From: Gordonia iterans
Lineage (GTDB): Bacteria > Actinomycetota > Actinomycetes > Mycobacteriales > Mycobacteriaceae
DNA length: 64,000 bases
Assembly (NCBI RefSeq): GCF_002993285.1
Contig: NZ_CP027433.1
Coordinates: 1,860,001 to 1,924,000, forward strand
Direction of reading: 5' to 3'
The notes below the pieces were generated by a model. That model was given only the letters and a program-made list of their open reading frames with translations. It did no database searches and was not told the DNA's origin. This document shows positions 27,101-33,478 of the stretch, piece after piece (position 1 is the stretch's first letter; each line of letters starts with the position of its first letter). The position numbers and the translations under genes were made by a program.

Positions 27101-28813
27101 TGGGCCGACTACCGCACCGGACTGATCAGCGCCGGCGGCGGCGTGTGGTCCCGCGAGGTCAAGTCGATTCCGGTGAGCCCGCAGATGCGTGTCGCATTGG
27201 GGCTGGACGAGGGCGTGACGGCGCTGGCGCCCCCGGACCTGATTCGCGCGATTCTGCTTGCGCCCGTCGATCTACTGTTCAACGGCGGTATCGGGACCTA
27301 CATCAAGGCCTCCGGCGAGGCCGACTCGGACGTCGGAGACAAGGCCAACGACGCCGTGCGGGTGACCGCCGACCGGCTGCGGGTCAAAGTGGTCGGGGAG
27401 GGCGGCAACCTCGGGGTCACCGAGCGCGGGCGGGTCGAAGCCGACCTGCACGGCGTCGCGATCAACACCGACGCGCTGGACAACTCGGCGGGCGTGGACT
27501 GCTCGGACCACGAGGTGAATATCAAGATCCTGCTCGATTCACAGATTTCGGCGGGCGCCCTGCCGGCCGACGAGCGGACGTCCCTCCTGGAGTCGATGAC
27601 CGACGAGGTCGCCGACCTGGTGCTCGCCGACAACATCTCGCAGAACGCGGCGATCGGCGCGGCGCGGCGGACCGCCGACGACGAGGCCGATCTCTACGCG
27701 CGGCTGCTGTCGCAACTCGCCGACAACGGCGTCGACCTGCAGCTGGAGGTGCTCCCGGCTCCGGAGGCGTTGCTCGAGCGGCGTGCCTCGCCGCTCGCAC
27801 GCGGGCTGACCAGCCCGGAACTGTGCACGGTGATGGCGCACGTCAAACTCGGGGCGAAGGCCGAGCTGATCGAGTCACGGCTCCTCGACGGAGACGCGTT
27901 CGACGAGGTGGTGCTCTCGTACTTCCCGGCTCCGCTGCGGGCCCGCTTCGCCGACGGGATCGAGGGGCACCGGCTGCGCCGGGAGATCGCTGCGACCTGC
28001 CTGGTGAACCAGATCGTCGACGACGGCGGCATCACCTTCCTGTTCCGGACCGCCGAGGCCACCACTGCCACCATCGAGGAGGCGGCGCGCGCCTACGCGG
28101 CGACCACCGCCGTCTTCGACTTCACCGGTCAGGTCGTCCGGTTGCGGCGCGCACGGCTGACCGCGTCGCTGCTCGATGACATGACCCAGTACGAGCGGAC
28201 GCTCCTCTCGCGGGCGTCGCGGTGGTTCCTGGAGCACCGGCCGCAGCCGCTGGCCGCGGCGGCCGAGGTCCGGCGTTACGCCGACGTCGTACGCCTGACA
28301 CCGATGATCGACGCGTGGGCCCGGCCGACCATCGCCCGTTCGATCGACGCGGCGGCGGCGGACTTCGTCGAGCGCGGCGCCGATCCGGAGCTGGCGCGGT
28401 CGGTGGCGCGTGCTCCGTATCGGTTGCACCTGCTCGACGTCGCCGACGTCGCCGAGATCGCCGACCGCGGCGCCGAGGAGATCGGTGATCTGGCCTTCGC
28501 GGTCCTGGAGCACTTCGCCATCGACGAGTTGCTCGATGCCGTCGCCGCGCTGGAGCGCATCGACCGTTGGCATCTGCTGGCCCGGCTCGCCCTGCGGGAC
28601 GACCTGCATTCGCTGGTGCGGGCGCTGACCCTGGCGATCCTGCAACTGTCCGAGCCGGAAGACGGGGCCGAGGCGAAGATCGCCGATTGGGAGTCCTCGC
28701 GGAGCACCACCCTGGCCCGCGTGCGCGGCACCGTGCGCGGCGTGCTGGAGACCCCGGATCCCGGCGTCGCCGGGCTGACGGTCGCGGTCCGGGCGCTGCG
28801 CAGCGTCGTCTGA
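24140..28813 (+). CDS. gdh: NAD-specific glutamate dehydrogenase (180-kDa class)
   Basis: At 1557 residues this belongs to the large NAD-GDH class that interconverts glutamate with 2-oxoglutarate and ammonium. The N-terminal 700 residues are the regulatory part. The catalytic core holds RFGGVARGGCRWSDRREDF, then VKNAVIVPAGAKGGFVV with the catalytic lysines, and a Rossmann-type region around VGVGDMSGDVFGNGML. The helical C-terminal part follows. In mycobacteria this enzyme is inhibited by GarA; that protein is not in the window. A GAGGAGG ribosome-binding site precedes the ATG. With nirBD in the same window it links ammonium and glutamate metabolism. Confidence 0.95.
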   Translation: MTDQSTTGPSPEHLISGALLRYGGTGADRDRLARHLAVGELRPPGDYVVSVAKVGETLEVLVVAADAPLLVESVLTVVDGRGLTVAGIDHPIMPVVRDTAGRLLAIGDVYDDEVPGPVLDESWICVSVFASAPCTPEELSREVDRAVGLLAAVTRDAGTMRARLAGLADAAIAPEALRDEYRSLIEWIADGPNFHLVGYAPGDGGAGLGVWSDARTIRLQPLPAQSDTAAGGGGLPVIDRVYLETGILRTRYPLVLRFDDGAVEHQFVGTFTSIGLYQSVREIPVVRKKTSAVLKALSLEEDSYSGLAAIELLQTYPLFAVFATPAAELAQRVDALLAANLERSVRFFARLCHDGHTVGAMAFLPRDRYSTAVRERIIEFAERELGGGRSEFATRLSDGPLAQLQVMMRLRRTPDASELRVGSPMHERLERLLAEAVRSWEDDVRTLAGPDTVVSGLLPTVSTTYREERQPAAAALDLPIVAGLAVDDDVRVVLRASGGLPWTFTLYLAGRDAALTDILPMLASLGLTVLDEHPYRVDRADGLGVRIYEFTVTPAPHVTPSDPAGSEQRVAEAFRRMWSGEAAVDRLNELVLRAGLGAREVAILRTYTRYLQQCGFGNSVAHFAEVLGGYPDVTRALIGLFGATFDPAVEPDVRPRLIDDAAAELDGELAGVISLDADRVLAALARSIRATLRTNYFRCDDPESAAVDGEFAPTLAVKLATRDLPLAPAPRPEYEIFVHSPRVEGVHLRFGGVARGGCRWSDRREDFRTEILGLVKAQAVKNAVIVPAGAKGGFVVRRPPAPTGDAAADQAAYRAEGVECYRAYVSALIQLTDNLDHETGAVIAPTAVVRRDPDDPYLVMAADKGTASFSDIANAIAHHYRFWLGDAFASGGSVGYDHKAMGITARGAWEAVKRHFAERGIDCQREEFTAVGVGDMSGDVFGNGMLLSRCTRLVAAFDHRHIFVDPEPDAEVSYAERERLFALPRSSWADYRTGLISAGGGVWSREVKSIPVSPQMRVALGLDEGVTALAPPDLIRAILLAPVDLLFNGGIGTYIKASGEADSDVGDKANDAVRVTADRLRVKVVGEGGNLGVTERGRVEADLHGVAINTDALDNSAGVDCSDHEVNIKILLDSQISAGALPADERTSLLESMTDEVADLVLADNISQNAAIGAARRTADDEADLYARLLSQLADNGVDLQLEVLPAPEALLERRASPLARGLTSPELCTVMAHVKLGAKAELIESRLLDGDAFDEVVLSYFPAPLRARFADGIEGHRLRREIAATCLVNQIVDDGGITFLFRTAEATTATIEEAARAYAATTAVFDFTGQVVRLRRARLTASLLDDMTQYERTLLSRASRWFLEHRPQPLAAAAEVRRYADVVRLTPMIDAWARPTIARSIDAAAADFVERGADPELARSVARAPYRLHLLDVADVAEIADRGAEEIGDLAFAVLEHFAIDELLDAVAALERIDRWHLLARLALRDDLHSLVRALTLAILQLSEPEDGAEAKIADWESSRSTTLARVRGTVRGVLETPDPGVAGLTVAVRALRSVV

Positions 28814-28814
28814 T

Positions 28815-28858
28815 CCGTCGACCGCGCGTCGGCGCAGGCTCCGCCGCGCGTGCACAGG
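28815..28858 (-). repeat. 44-bp dispersed element, diverged copy D
   Basis: Immediately after the gdh stop codon is a 44-bp sequence that aligns without gaps to the elements in the DUF222 gene, differing at six positions. It keeps the core GCAGGCTCCGCC and the closing CAGG. The hairpin arms have changed together, from CGTGT/ACGCA to CGCGT/GCGCG. It may act as a terminator for gdh. Confidence 0.65.
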
Positions 28859-28910
28859 AGCCGCCGCAGACCCCGGGGCTAGGGTGGAGGACGAGGAGGT
28901 GGCTGACGGA

Positions 28911-29399
28911 ATGCCCCAAGACGGAGTGGTCGAGAACCGCAGGCTGTTCGAGGACGCGGGACACCGGACGGACGACGGTTACGTGGTCCAGGTGCCGGTG
29001 CGCTGGTCGGACATGGATGTCTTCGCGCACATCAACCACGCGCGGATGGTGACCCTGCTGGAAGAGGCCCGTATCCCGTGGCTCTTCTACGAAGACAAGC
29101 CCACGCACGCGATGCGCAAGGGCTGCCTCGTCGCCGATCTGCACGTGAAGTACCAGGGCCAGATCCGCCACGACGAGTCACCGATCGCGGTCACCATGTT
29201 CGTGGAGCGGCTGCGCGCCTGCGACTTCACCGTCGGGTACGAGGTGCGGCCTTACGGCGCAGGCGCCGATGCGAAGCCCGCCGTGGTGGCCAGCACTCAG
29301 CTCGTGTCGTTCGACATCGACACCCAGCGTCCGCGCCGCATGACCCCGGACGAGAAGGACTACCTGCGTTCCTTCGTGCGTGAGACGACGCCGGCGTGA
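28911..29399 (+). CDS. Acyl-CoA thioesterase, hotdog fold
   Basis: The 162-residue protein has the 4HBT pattern VRWSDMDVFAHINHARM, where the aspartate and the following His-Ile-Asn are the family active-site signature. It later has KYQGQIRHDE. Such enzymes release fatty acids from acyl-CoA in the cytoplasm. The ATG was preferred over GTG codons 12 and 27 bases upstream because AGGAGG lies 11 bases before it; the N-terminus is not certain. Its stop overlaps the next GTG (GTGA). The position after gdh matches Rv2475c. Confidence 0.85.
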   Translation: MPQDGVVENRRLFEDAGHRTDDGYVVQVPVRWSDMDVFAHINHARMVTLLEEARIPWLFYEDKPTHAMRKGCLVADLHVKYQGQIRHDESPIAVTMFVERLRACDFTVGYEVRPYGAGADAKPAVVASTQLVSFDIDTQRPRRMTPDEKDYLRSFVRETTPA

Positions 29400-30118
29400 C
29401 CGGCGACGGGGCCGCGGGAACGGTCCGCGGGCTGCGGCTGGCCTCCGCGGGGGACCGTCGCGACGCCGCCGCCTTCCTCGCGCGGGCGGCGCGCATCGAT
29501 GACTCCGGGGTGATCCGGCTCAAGCAACGGTCCGACGGCGCCGTGGGGCTCTGGGTGCGGACCGGCTTCGACGTCCTCGCCACGCGCTCGGTGTTCGGCG
29601 CGGTGGAACCGTCCGACGTGGTCGGCGACGCCGGGGCCCTGGCGGCGGCGCTCGCCGACGCGGGCGACACCCCGTCGCCGGAGCCGTACTCGGTCGGGTT
29701 CGCGTTGCCGGCCGCATGGCGCGGCGCGCTGCCGGCCTTCGACGGATACCTCCACCTCGACGACGTTCCGGCTCGGGAACTGATCGCGCTCGCGCGCAAG
29801 GGCGCTCAGGTGGCGCGTGACGAGTCGGGCGCGCACGGTCCGGCGTCGTCGTTGCTCGATCAGGAGGTGGTCGAGGTGACCTCCGAAGACGCCCCGGACC
29901 GGCGCGCCGGGATCACCATGCGTGCGGTCTTCGCGCTGACCGCGATGGGCTTCGTCCGCGATGCGCAGGGCCGGGAGATCTCCGAGGACTCGCCTCTCGA
30001 TGCGATCGCTGCCGGGGAGCCGGTCCGGGTGCGCAGCAGCGCCGCCTGGATCCGTGTCGATGCCCGCTACGGGTCGGTGTACCAGCGACGCGCCGCGCTC
30101 GGCGTGTCGGTGCTCTGA
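29396..30118 (+). CDS. Conserved hypothetical protein (Rv2474c-like)
   Basis: The 240-residue protein has no signal peptide or membrane segment. Its N-terminal half (DAAAFLARAARIDDSGVIRL, VWVRTGFDVLATRSVFG by pattern) and position after the thioesterase match a conserved protein of unknown function at the same place in mycobacteria. The GTG start is inside the thioesterase stop, so the two are coupled. No catalytic motif was recognised. Confidence 0.75.
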   Translation: MTGDGAAGTVRGLRLASAGDRRDAAAFLARAARIDDSGVIRLKQRSDGAVGLWVRTGFDVLATRSVFGAVEPSDVVGDAGALAAALADAGDTPSPEPYSVGFALPAAWRGALPAFDGYLHLDDVPARELIALARKGAQVARDESGAHGPASSLLDQEVVEVTSEDAPDRRAGITMRAVFALTAMGFVRDAQGREISEDSPLDAIAAGEPVRVRSSAAWIRVDARYGSVYQRRAALGVSVL

Positions 30119-30137
30119 GCGCATCTGGGATCGGGTT

Positions 30138-30268
30138 GGTCTCGATACGCGGCTCACTTCGTTCGCCGCTACTCGACCACCAAAAGACGGCCGCGCGACC
30201 AGCACAGCCGTTCCGGATTGGTGGTCGAGTAGCCGGGCGAACGAAGTGAGGCCCGGCGTATCGAGACC
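30138..30268. repeat. Large inverted repeat of the GGTCTCGATACGC...CTCGACCACC type
   Basis: The left arm starts GGTCTCGATACGC and ends CTACTCGACCACC. The right arm is its near-complement, starting GGTGGTCGAGTAG and ending GCGTATCGAGACC, with 38 bp between. It sits between convergent genes and could act as a terminator, but it also resembles dispersed actinobacterial palindromic repeats. Confidence 0.8.
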
Positions 30269-30289
30269 CGCCCGCCGCCGGTCGCGCGA

Positions 30290-31927
30290 TCAGACCAGCC
30301 AGGCGGCGGCGTTCGGCGCGAGCATGCCGTCGACCAGGGGGAGGCTGAGCAGCAGGATCTGGCCGTGCGGCAGCGGCACCGGGGAGGTGGTGCCATTCAG
30401 CGCGCAGATCAGTCCGCCGGGGCGCCGGAACGCCAAGCAACCGGGCGGCGCGCCGTACCAATCGACGCGGTCACCGCTGAACTCCGGGCGGGCGTAGCGC
30501 AGTTCGATCGCCTGGCGGTACAGCGAGAGCGTCGAATAGACGTCCTCGAGCTGGGTCTCCACCGTGAACCGGTTCCAGTCGGCGGGGATCGGCAGCCAGG
30601 TGTCCGGCGAGGAGCTGAAGCCGAACGGCGGCTCCTCACCCTCCCAGGGGATCGGCACGCGGCAGCCGTCTCGCCCTCGTTCGGTGCGGCCCGAGCGCTC
30701 CCAGACGGGATCCACCAGCGCGTCGTCGGGCAGGTCGGCGTCGGGGAGACCGAGCTCGGCGCCGTTGTAGACGAAGACCGTGCCCGGCAGGGCCAACTCC
30801 ACCAGGGCCATGGCGCGAGCGCGTGCGATCCCGATGCCGAGGGCGTTCTCGGCCGCCCACTCGGGGTCGGGGTAGTCCGCGGGCACCGGCGGGGTGTAGC
30901 GGGTCACCTCGCGCGGAACGTCATGGTTGGAGAGTGTCCACGTCGGCGTCGCGCCGACCGCGGCGGTGGCGGCGAGGGACTCGTCGATCGCCTCCCGGAC
31001 CGCGTCGACGTCGAACGGGACGGTCGCGAGACGGAAGTTGAAGCCCAGGTGCAGTTCGTCGGGCCGGACGTACTTGCCGAACTCCTCGCTGGATTCCACC
31101 CACACCTCGCCGACGTTGGCGGTGCCGGGATACTGATCCATCACCGCACGGATACGCCGGTGGATCTCGTGCACCTCGTCGTTGTTGAACCGCGGATCGT
31201 CGTCGGTGTGCTTGAGGACGACCGCCGGAGTCTCCATGTCCGGGAGGCCGGGCGCCTTCGCCATCCCGTGCGCGACGTCGATCCGGAAGCCGTCGACGCC
31301 GCGGTCGAGCCAGAACCGCATGGTCTGCTCGAGGTCGGCCATCACCTCGGGGTTCTCCCAGTTGAGGTCGGGCTGTTCACGGGCGAAGAGGTGCAGGTAC
31401 CACTCGCCCAGCTCGCCGTCGGGTTCGCGGATCCGGCTCCACGCGCGGCCGCCGAACACGCTGGTCCAGTTGTTGGGCGGGAGTTCGCCGTGCTCGCCGC
31501 GTCCGGGCCGGAAGAGGTAGCGCTCGCGCTCGGGGCTGCCGGGGCCGGCGGCCAGCGCGGCTGAGAACCAGGCGTGCTGATTGCTGGTGTGGTTGGGTAC
31601 CAGATCCATGGTGACGCGGATGTCGCGGTCGTGCGCCTCGGCGACGAGCTCGTCGAAGGTCGCCAGATCGCCGAACACCGGGTCCACGTCGCGCGGGTCT
31701 GACACGTCGTAGCCGTGGTCGGCCATCGGCGACCGCATGATCGGCGACAGCCAGATCGCGTCCACGCCGAGCAGTTCGAGGTATCCGAGCTTGTCGATGA
31801 CTCCGGCCAGATCGCCCACACCGTCGCCGTTGAGATCGGAGAACGAGCGCGGATAGATCTGGTAGACGACGGCGTTGGTCCACCATTGGTCCGGGGAACC
31901 GGATGGTGCTGTGGGATCGAAGCTCAC
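30290..31927 (-). CDS. aglA: Alpha-glucosidase, glycoside hydrolase family 13
   Basis: The 545-residue protein has all four GH13 signatures. They are VTMDLVPNHTS near residues 105-115, the nucleophile Asp217 in GFRIDVAH, the acid/base Glu274 in NVGEVWVE, and the transition-state stabiliser Asp336 in LSNHDVPRE. Such enzymes release glucose from alpha-glucosides in the cytoplasm, and there is no signal peptide. The start is GTG (MSFDPTAPSG). The gene is followed on the same strand by nothing close, and preceded by glbO, which is transcribed in the same direction 24 bp upstream, as in mycobacteria (glbO-aglA). Confidence 0.92.
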   Translation of the reverse strand: MSFDPTAPSGSPDQWWTNAVVYQIYPRSFSDLNGDGVGDLAGVIDKLGYLELLGVDAIWLSPIMRSPMADHGYDVSDPRDVDPVFGDLATFDELVAEAHDRDIRVTMDLVPNHTSNQHAWFSAALAAGPGSPERERYLFRPGRGEHGELPPNNWTSVFGGRAWSRIREPDGELGEWYLHLFAREQPDLNWENPEVMADLEQTMRFWLDRGVDGFRIDVAHGMAKAPGLPDMETPAVVLKHTDDDPRFNNDEVHEIHRRIRAVMDQYPGTANVGEVWVESSEEFGKYVRPDELHLGFNFRLATVPFDVDAVREAIDESLAATAAVGATPTWTLSNHDVPREVTRYTPPVPADYPDPEWAAENALGIGIARARAMALVELALPGTVFVYNGAELGLPDADLPDDALVDPVWERSGRTERGRDGCRVPIPWEGEEPPFGFSSSPDTWLPIPADWNRFTVETQLEDVYSTLSLYRQAIELRYARPEFSGDRVDWYGAPPGCLAFRRPGGLICALNGTTSPVPLPHGQILLLSLPLVDGMLAPNAAAWLV

Positions 31928-31951
31928 GAGTGCGATTGTTTCACATCGCTT

Positions 31952-32344
31952 TCAGACGGGGCTGTTCATCAGCGAGTGCGCGGCGGCCTGGAAGTACTCG
32001 AGCAGCCGGGCGCGGTGCTCGTCGTCGAGGACGTCGGACGGAACGGAGGCGACGGCGATCTCCATGCAGCGCAGCCAGGCGTCGCGTTCGATCGGGCCGA
32101 TCTTGTACGGGACGTGCCGCATCCGCAGCCTCGGGTGCCCGCGTTCGTCGGAATAGGTGTGCGGGCCGCCCCAGTACTGTTCGAGGAACATGCGGAGCCG
32201 CCGTTCGGCGCCCGTCAGATCCGCCTCGGGGTACATCGGCACCAGGACCTCGTCCTTGGCCACCTCGGCGTAGAAGCGCTCGGCGATCGCGCGGAAGGTC
32301 GATTCGCCGCCGACCTGGTCGTAGAAGGTGCTCACGTCCACCAT
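31952..32344 (-). CDS. glbO: Group II truncated hemoglobin GlbO
   Basis: The 130-residue protein matches trHb[13 protein letters not shown] at the start, [18 protein letters not shown] with the distal-pocket tyrosine and tryptophan region, and [12 protein letters not shown] with the proximal histidine. TrHbO binds oxygen and is linked to respiration in mycobacteria. The ATG of MVDVSTFYD was preferred; an in-frame ATG ten codons earlier gives a proline-rich extension not seen in the family. It lies just upstream of aglA on the same strand and divergent from ctaJ. Confidence 0.92.
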   Translation of the reverse strand: MVDVSTFYDQVGGESTFRAIAERFYAEVAKDEVLVPMYPEADLTGAERRLRMFLEQYWGGPHTYSDERGHPRLRMRHVPYKIGPIERDAWLRCMEIAVASVPSDVLDDEHRARLLEYFQAAAHSLMNSPV

Positions 32345-32532
32345 TGTCCACGATCGTCCGGCGGGCAGCGGCACCGCACGGGGCGCCCGCCTTCCGCCGT
32401 GCGCAGAGATCTACGACGCGCTGTAGGCCCTCCGCGCACATGGCGGCACGGGGTGGGTTAAATTAGACAGGCAACTTCGCGGCCCTGACGGGTCAACTGC
32501 GCCCGAGCGGGGCGCTTGTCGAAAGGCTGACA

Positions 32533-32781
32533 GTGGAAGACTGGATCGTCAACGTCGGGATGGTGGTCATCGTTCTGACGGTGATCTCCGTGGCCGGGTG
32601 CGTGATCTCGATGCTGTTCTCCTCGGGTGTCCGGCGCCCGAAGATCCCCGAGTACACGCTGGATCAGAAGTGGACGCGCTCGCCCGCGCTGTTCAGTGCA
32701 ACCGAGATCGAGCCGATGGCCCTGCCCCGCCATTTCGAGCCGGCCGACACCGAGGGAGGGTACGCAAGTGGCAAGTGGTGA
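32533..32781 (+). CDS. ctaJ: Small membrane protein, CtaJ-type cytochrome aa3 oxidase subunit
   Basis: The 82-residue protein has one N-terminal membrane helix (residues about 8-30) and a soluble tail containing RRPKIPEYTLDQKWTRSPAL. In Mycobacterium smegmatis a small protein encoded next to a DUF5130 gene at this locus is a subunit of the bcc-aa3 supercomplex and was named CtaJ. Length, topology, locus and neighbour agree, so the same role is inferred. The start is GTG. Its end overlaps the next gene by 14 bases. Confidence 0.75.
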   Translation: MEDWIVNVGMVVIVLTVISVAGCVISMLFSSGVRRPKIPEYTLDQKWTRSPALFSATEIEPMALPRHFEPADTEGGYASGKW

Positions 32782-33268
32782 CATCGCCCAGCAGAAGGCC
32801 GGCGTGGTCGATCTGATCGGCGCCTACAACGACGAAGGCCTGCCTCTCGGCGCCGCGGTCACCGCGAGCGGCCGGATCTCGGCGGCGCTGTTCCCCGGCG
32901 CGACCTTCGACACCCCGCCGTTCCGGCGCGACGAACTGATCGCGCTCGACGACGCGCTCCGCGACGCGAGCAACCTGGCGGAAGTGCGTTTCTCGGTGTA
33001 CATCGGCGACCTCAGCTCGGACCTGGAGGGCGACGCCCGTCAGATCCTGGCCCGCGCTCCCGAGCCCGCCTACGGCACGCTGATCGCCGTGTCGCCGAAC
33101 ACCCGCGACGTGGTCGTGGTGTCCGGCTCCGAAGTCGCCGGTCGGGTCAACGACCGGGTCGCCGAACTCGGCGTGACCGCCGCCGTGTCCGCGTTCAAGC
33201 AGAACCAGCTGATCGACGGCCTGGTCTCGGCCCTGCGCGTGATGGCCACCGCCGTCGCCCGCCCGTAG
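32768..33268 (+). CDS. DUF5130 protein (respiratory supercomplex-associated factor PRSAF1-like)
   Basis: The 166-residue protein contains the DUF5130 segments GAAVTASGRISAALFPGATF, VRFSVYIGDLSSDLEG and VVVVSGSEVAGRVNDR, a TPM-like soluble fold. The M. smegmatis relative encoded at this locus was found attached to the bcc-aa3 supercomplex. It shares 14 bases with the ctaJ reading frame in another phase, so expression is coupled. The GTG chosen gives ASGDIAQQKAGVV. A strong terminator follows directly. Confidence 0.82.
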   Translation: MASGDIAQQKAGVVDLIGAYNDEGLPLGAAVTASGRISAALFPGATFDTPPFRRDELIALDDALRDASNLAEVRFSVYIGDLSSDLEGDARQILARAPEPAYGTLIAVSPNTRDVVVVSGSEVAGRVNDRVAELGVTAAVSAFKQNQLIDGLVSALRVMATAVARP

Positions 33269-33282
33269 TACTCACGACGTCA

Positions 33283-33312
33283 GGACCCGGTCTCGCTCGC
33301 GAGGCCGGGTCC
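33283..33312 (+). terminator. Rho-independent terminator after DUF5130
   Basis: GGACCCGG pairs with CCGGGTCC around an inner CTCG/CGAG hairpin and is followed by TTTGT, 14 bases after the stop codon. Confidence 0.85.
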
Positions 33313-33320
33313 TTTGTCGT

Positions 33321-33476
33321 GGTCTCGACTCCGCTCGACCGTCGAGGGGCTTCGCTCGACCGTCGAGGGGCCCGCTCGACCGTCGGGGGCCCGCTCGACC
33401 GTCGGGGGCCCGCTCGACCGTCGGGGGGCTTCGCTCGATCAGCGAGGGTTTCCTCGCTGATCGAGCGGAGTCGAGA
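33321..33476. repeat. Tandem and inverted CGCTCGACCGTCG repeats
   Basis: At least four head-to-tail copies of a unit near GGGCCCGCTCGACCGTCG are flanked by inverted ends (TCTCGACTCCGCTCGA and its complement). The right portion holds a perfect 15-bp hairpin, GCTCGATCAGCGAGG, next to the pepN stop codon. That hairpin could terminate pepN. Confidence 0.75.
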
Positions 33477-33478
33477 TC

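Noticed and set aside
31941-31957. CACATCGCTTTCA similar to the possible GlnR site before nirB
   Set aside because: It lies at the 3' end of glbO, inside an operon, and only shares a short string by chance.
33340-33430. Regularly spaced repeats that could suggest a CRISPR array
   Set aside because: The units abut or nearly abut without unique spacers, and no cas genes are present.
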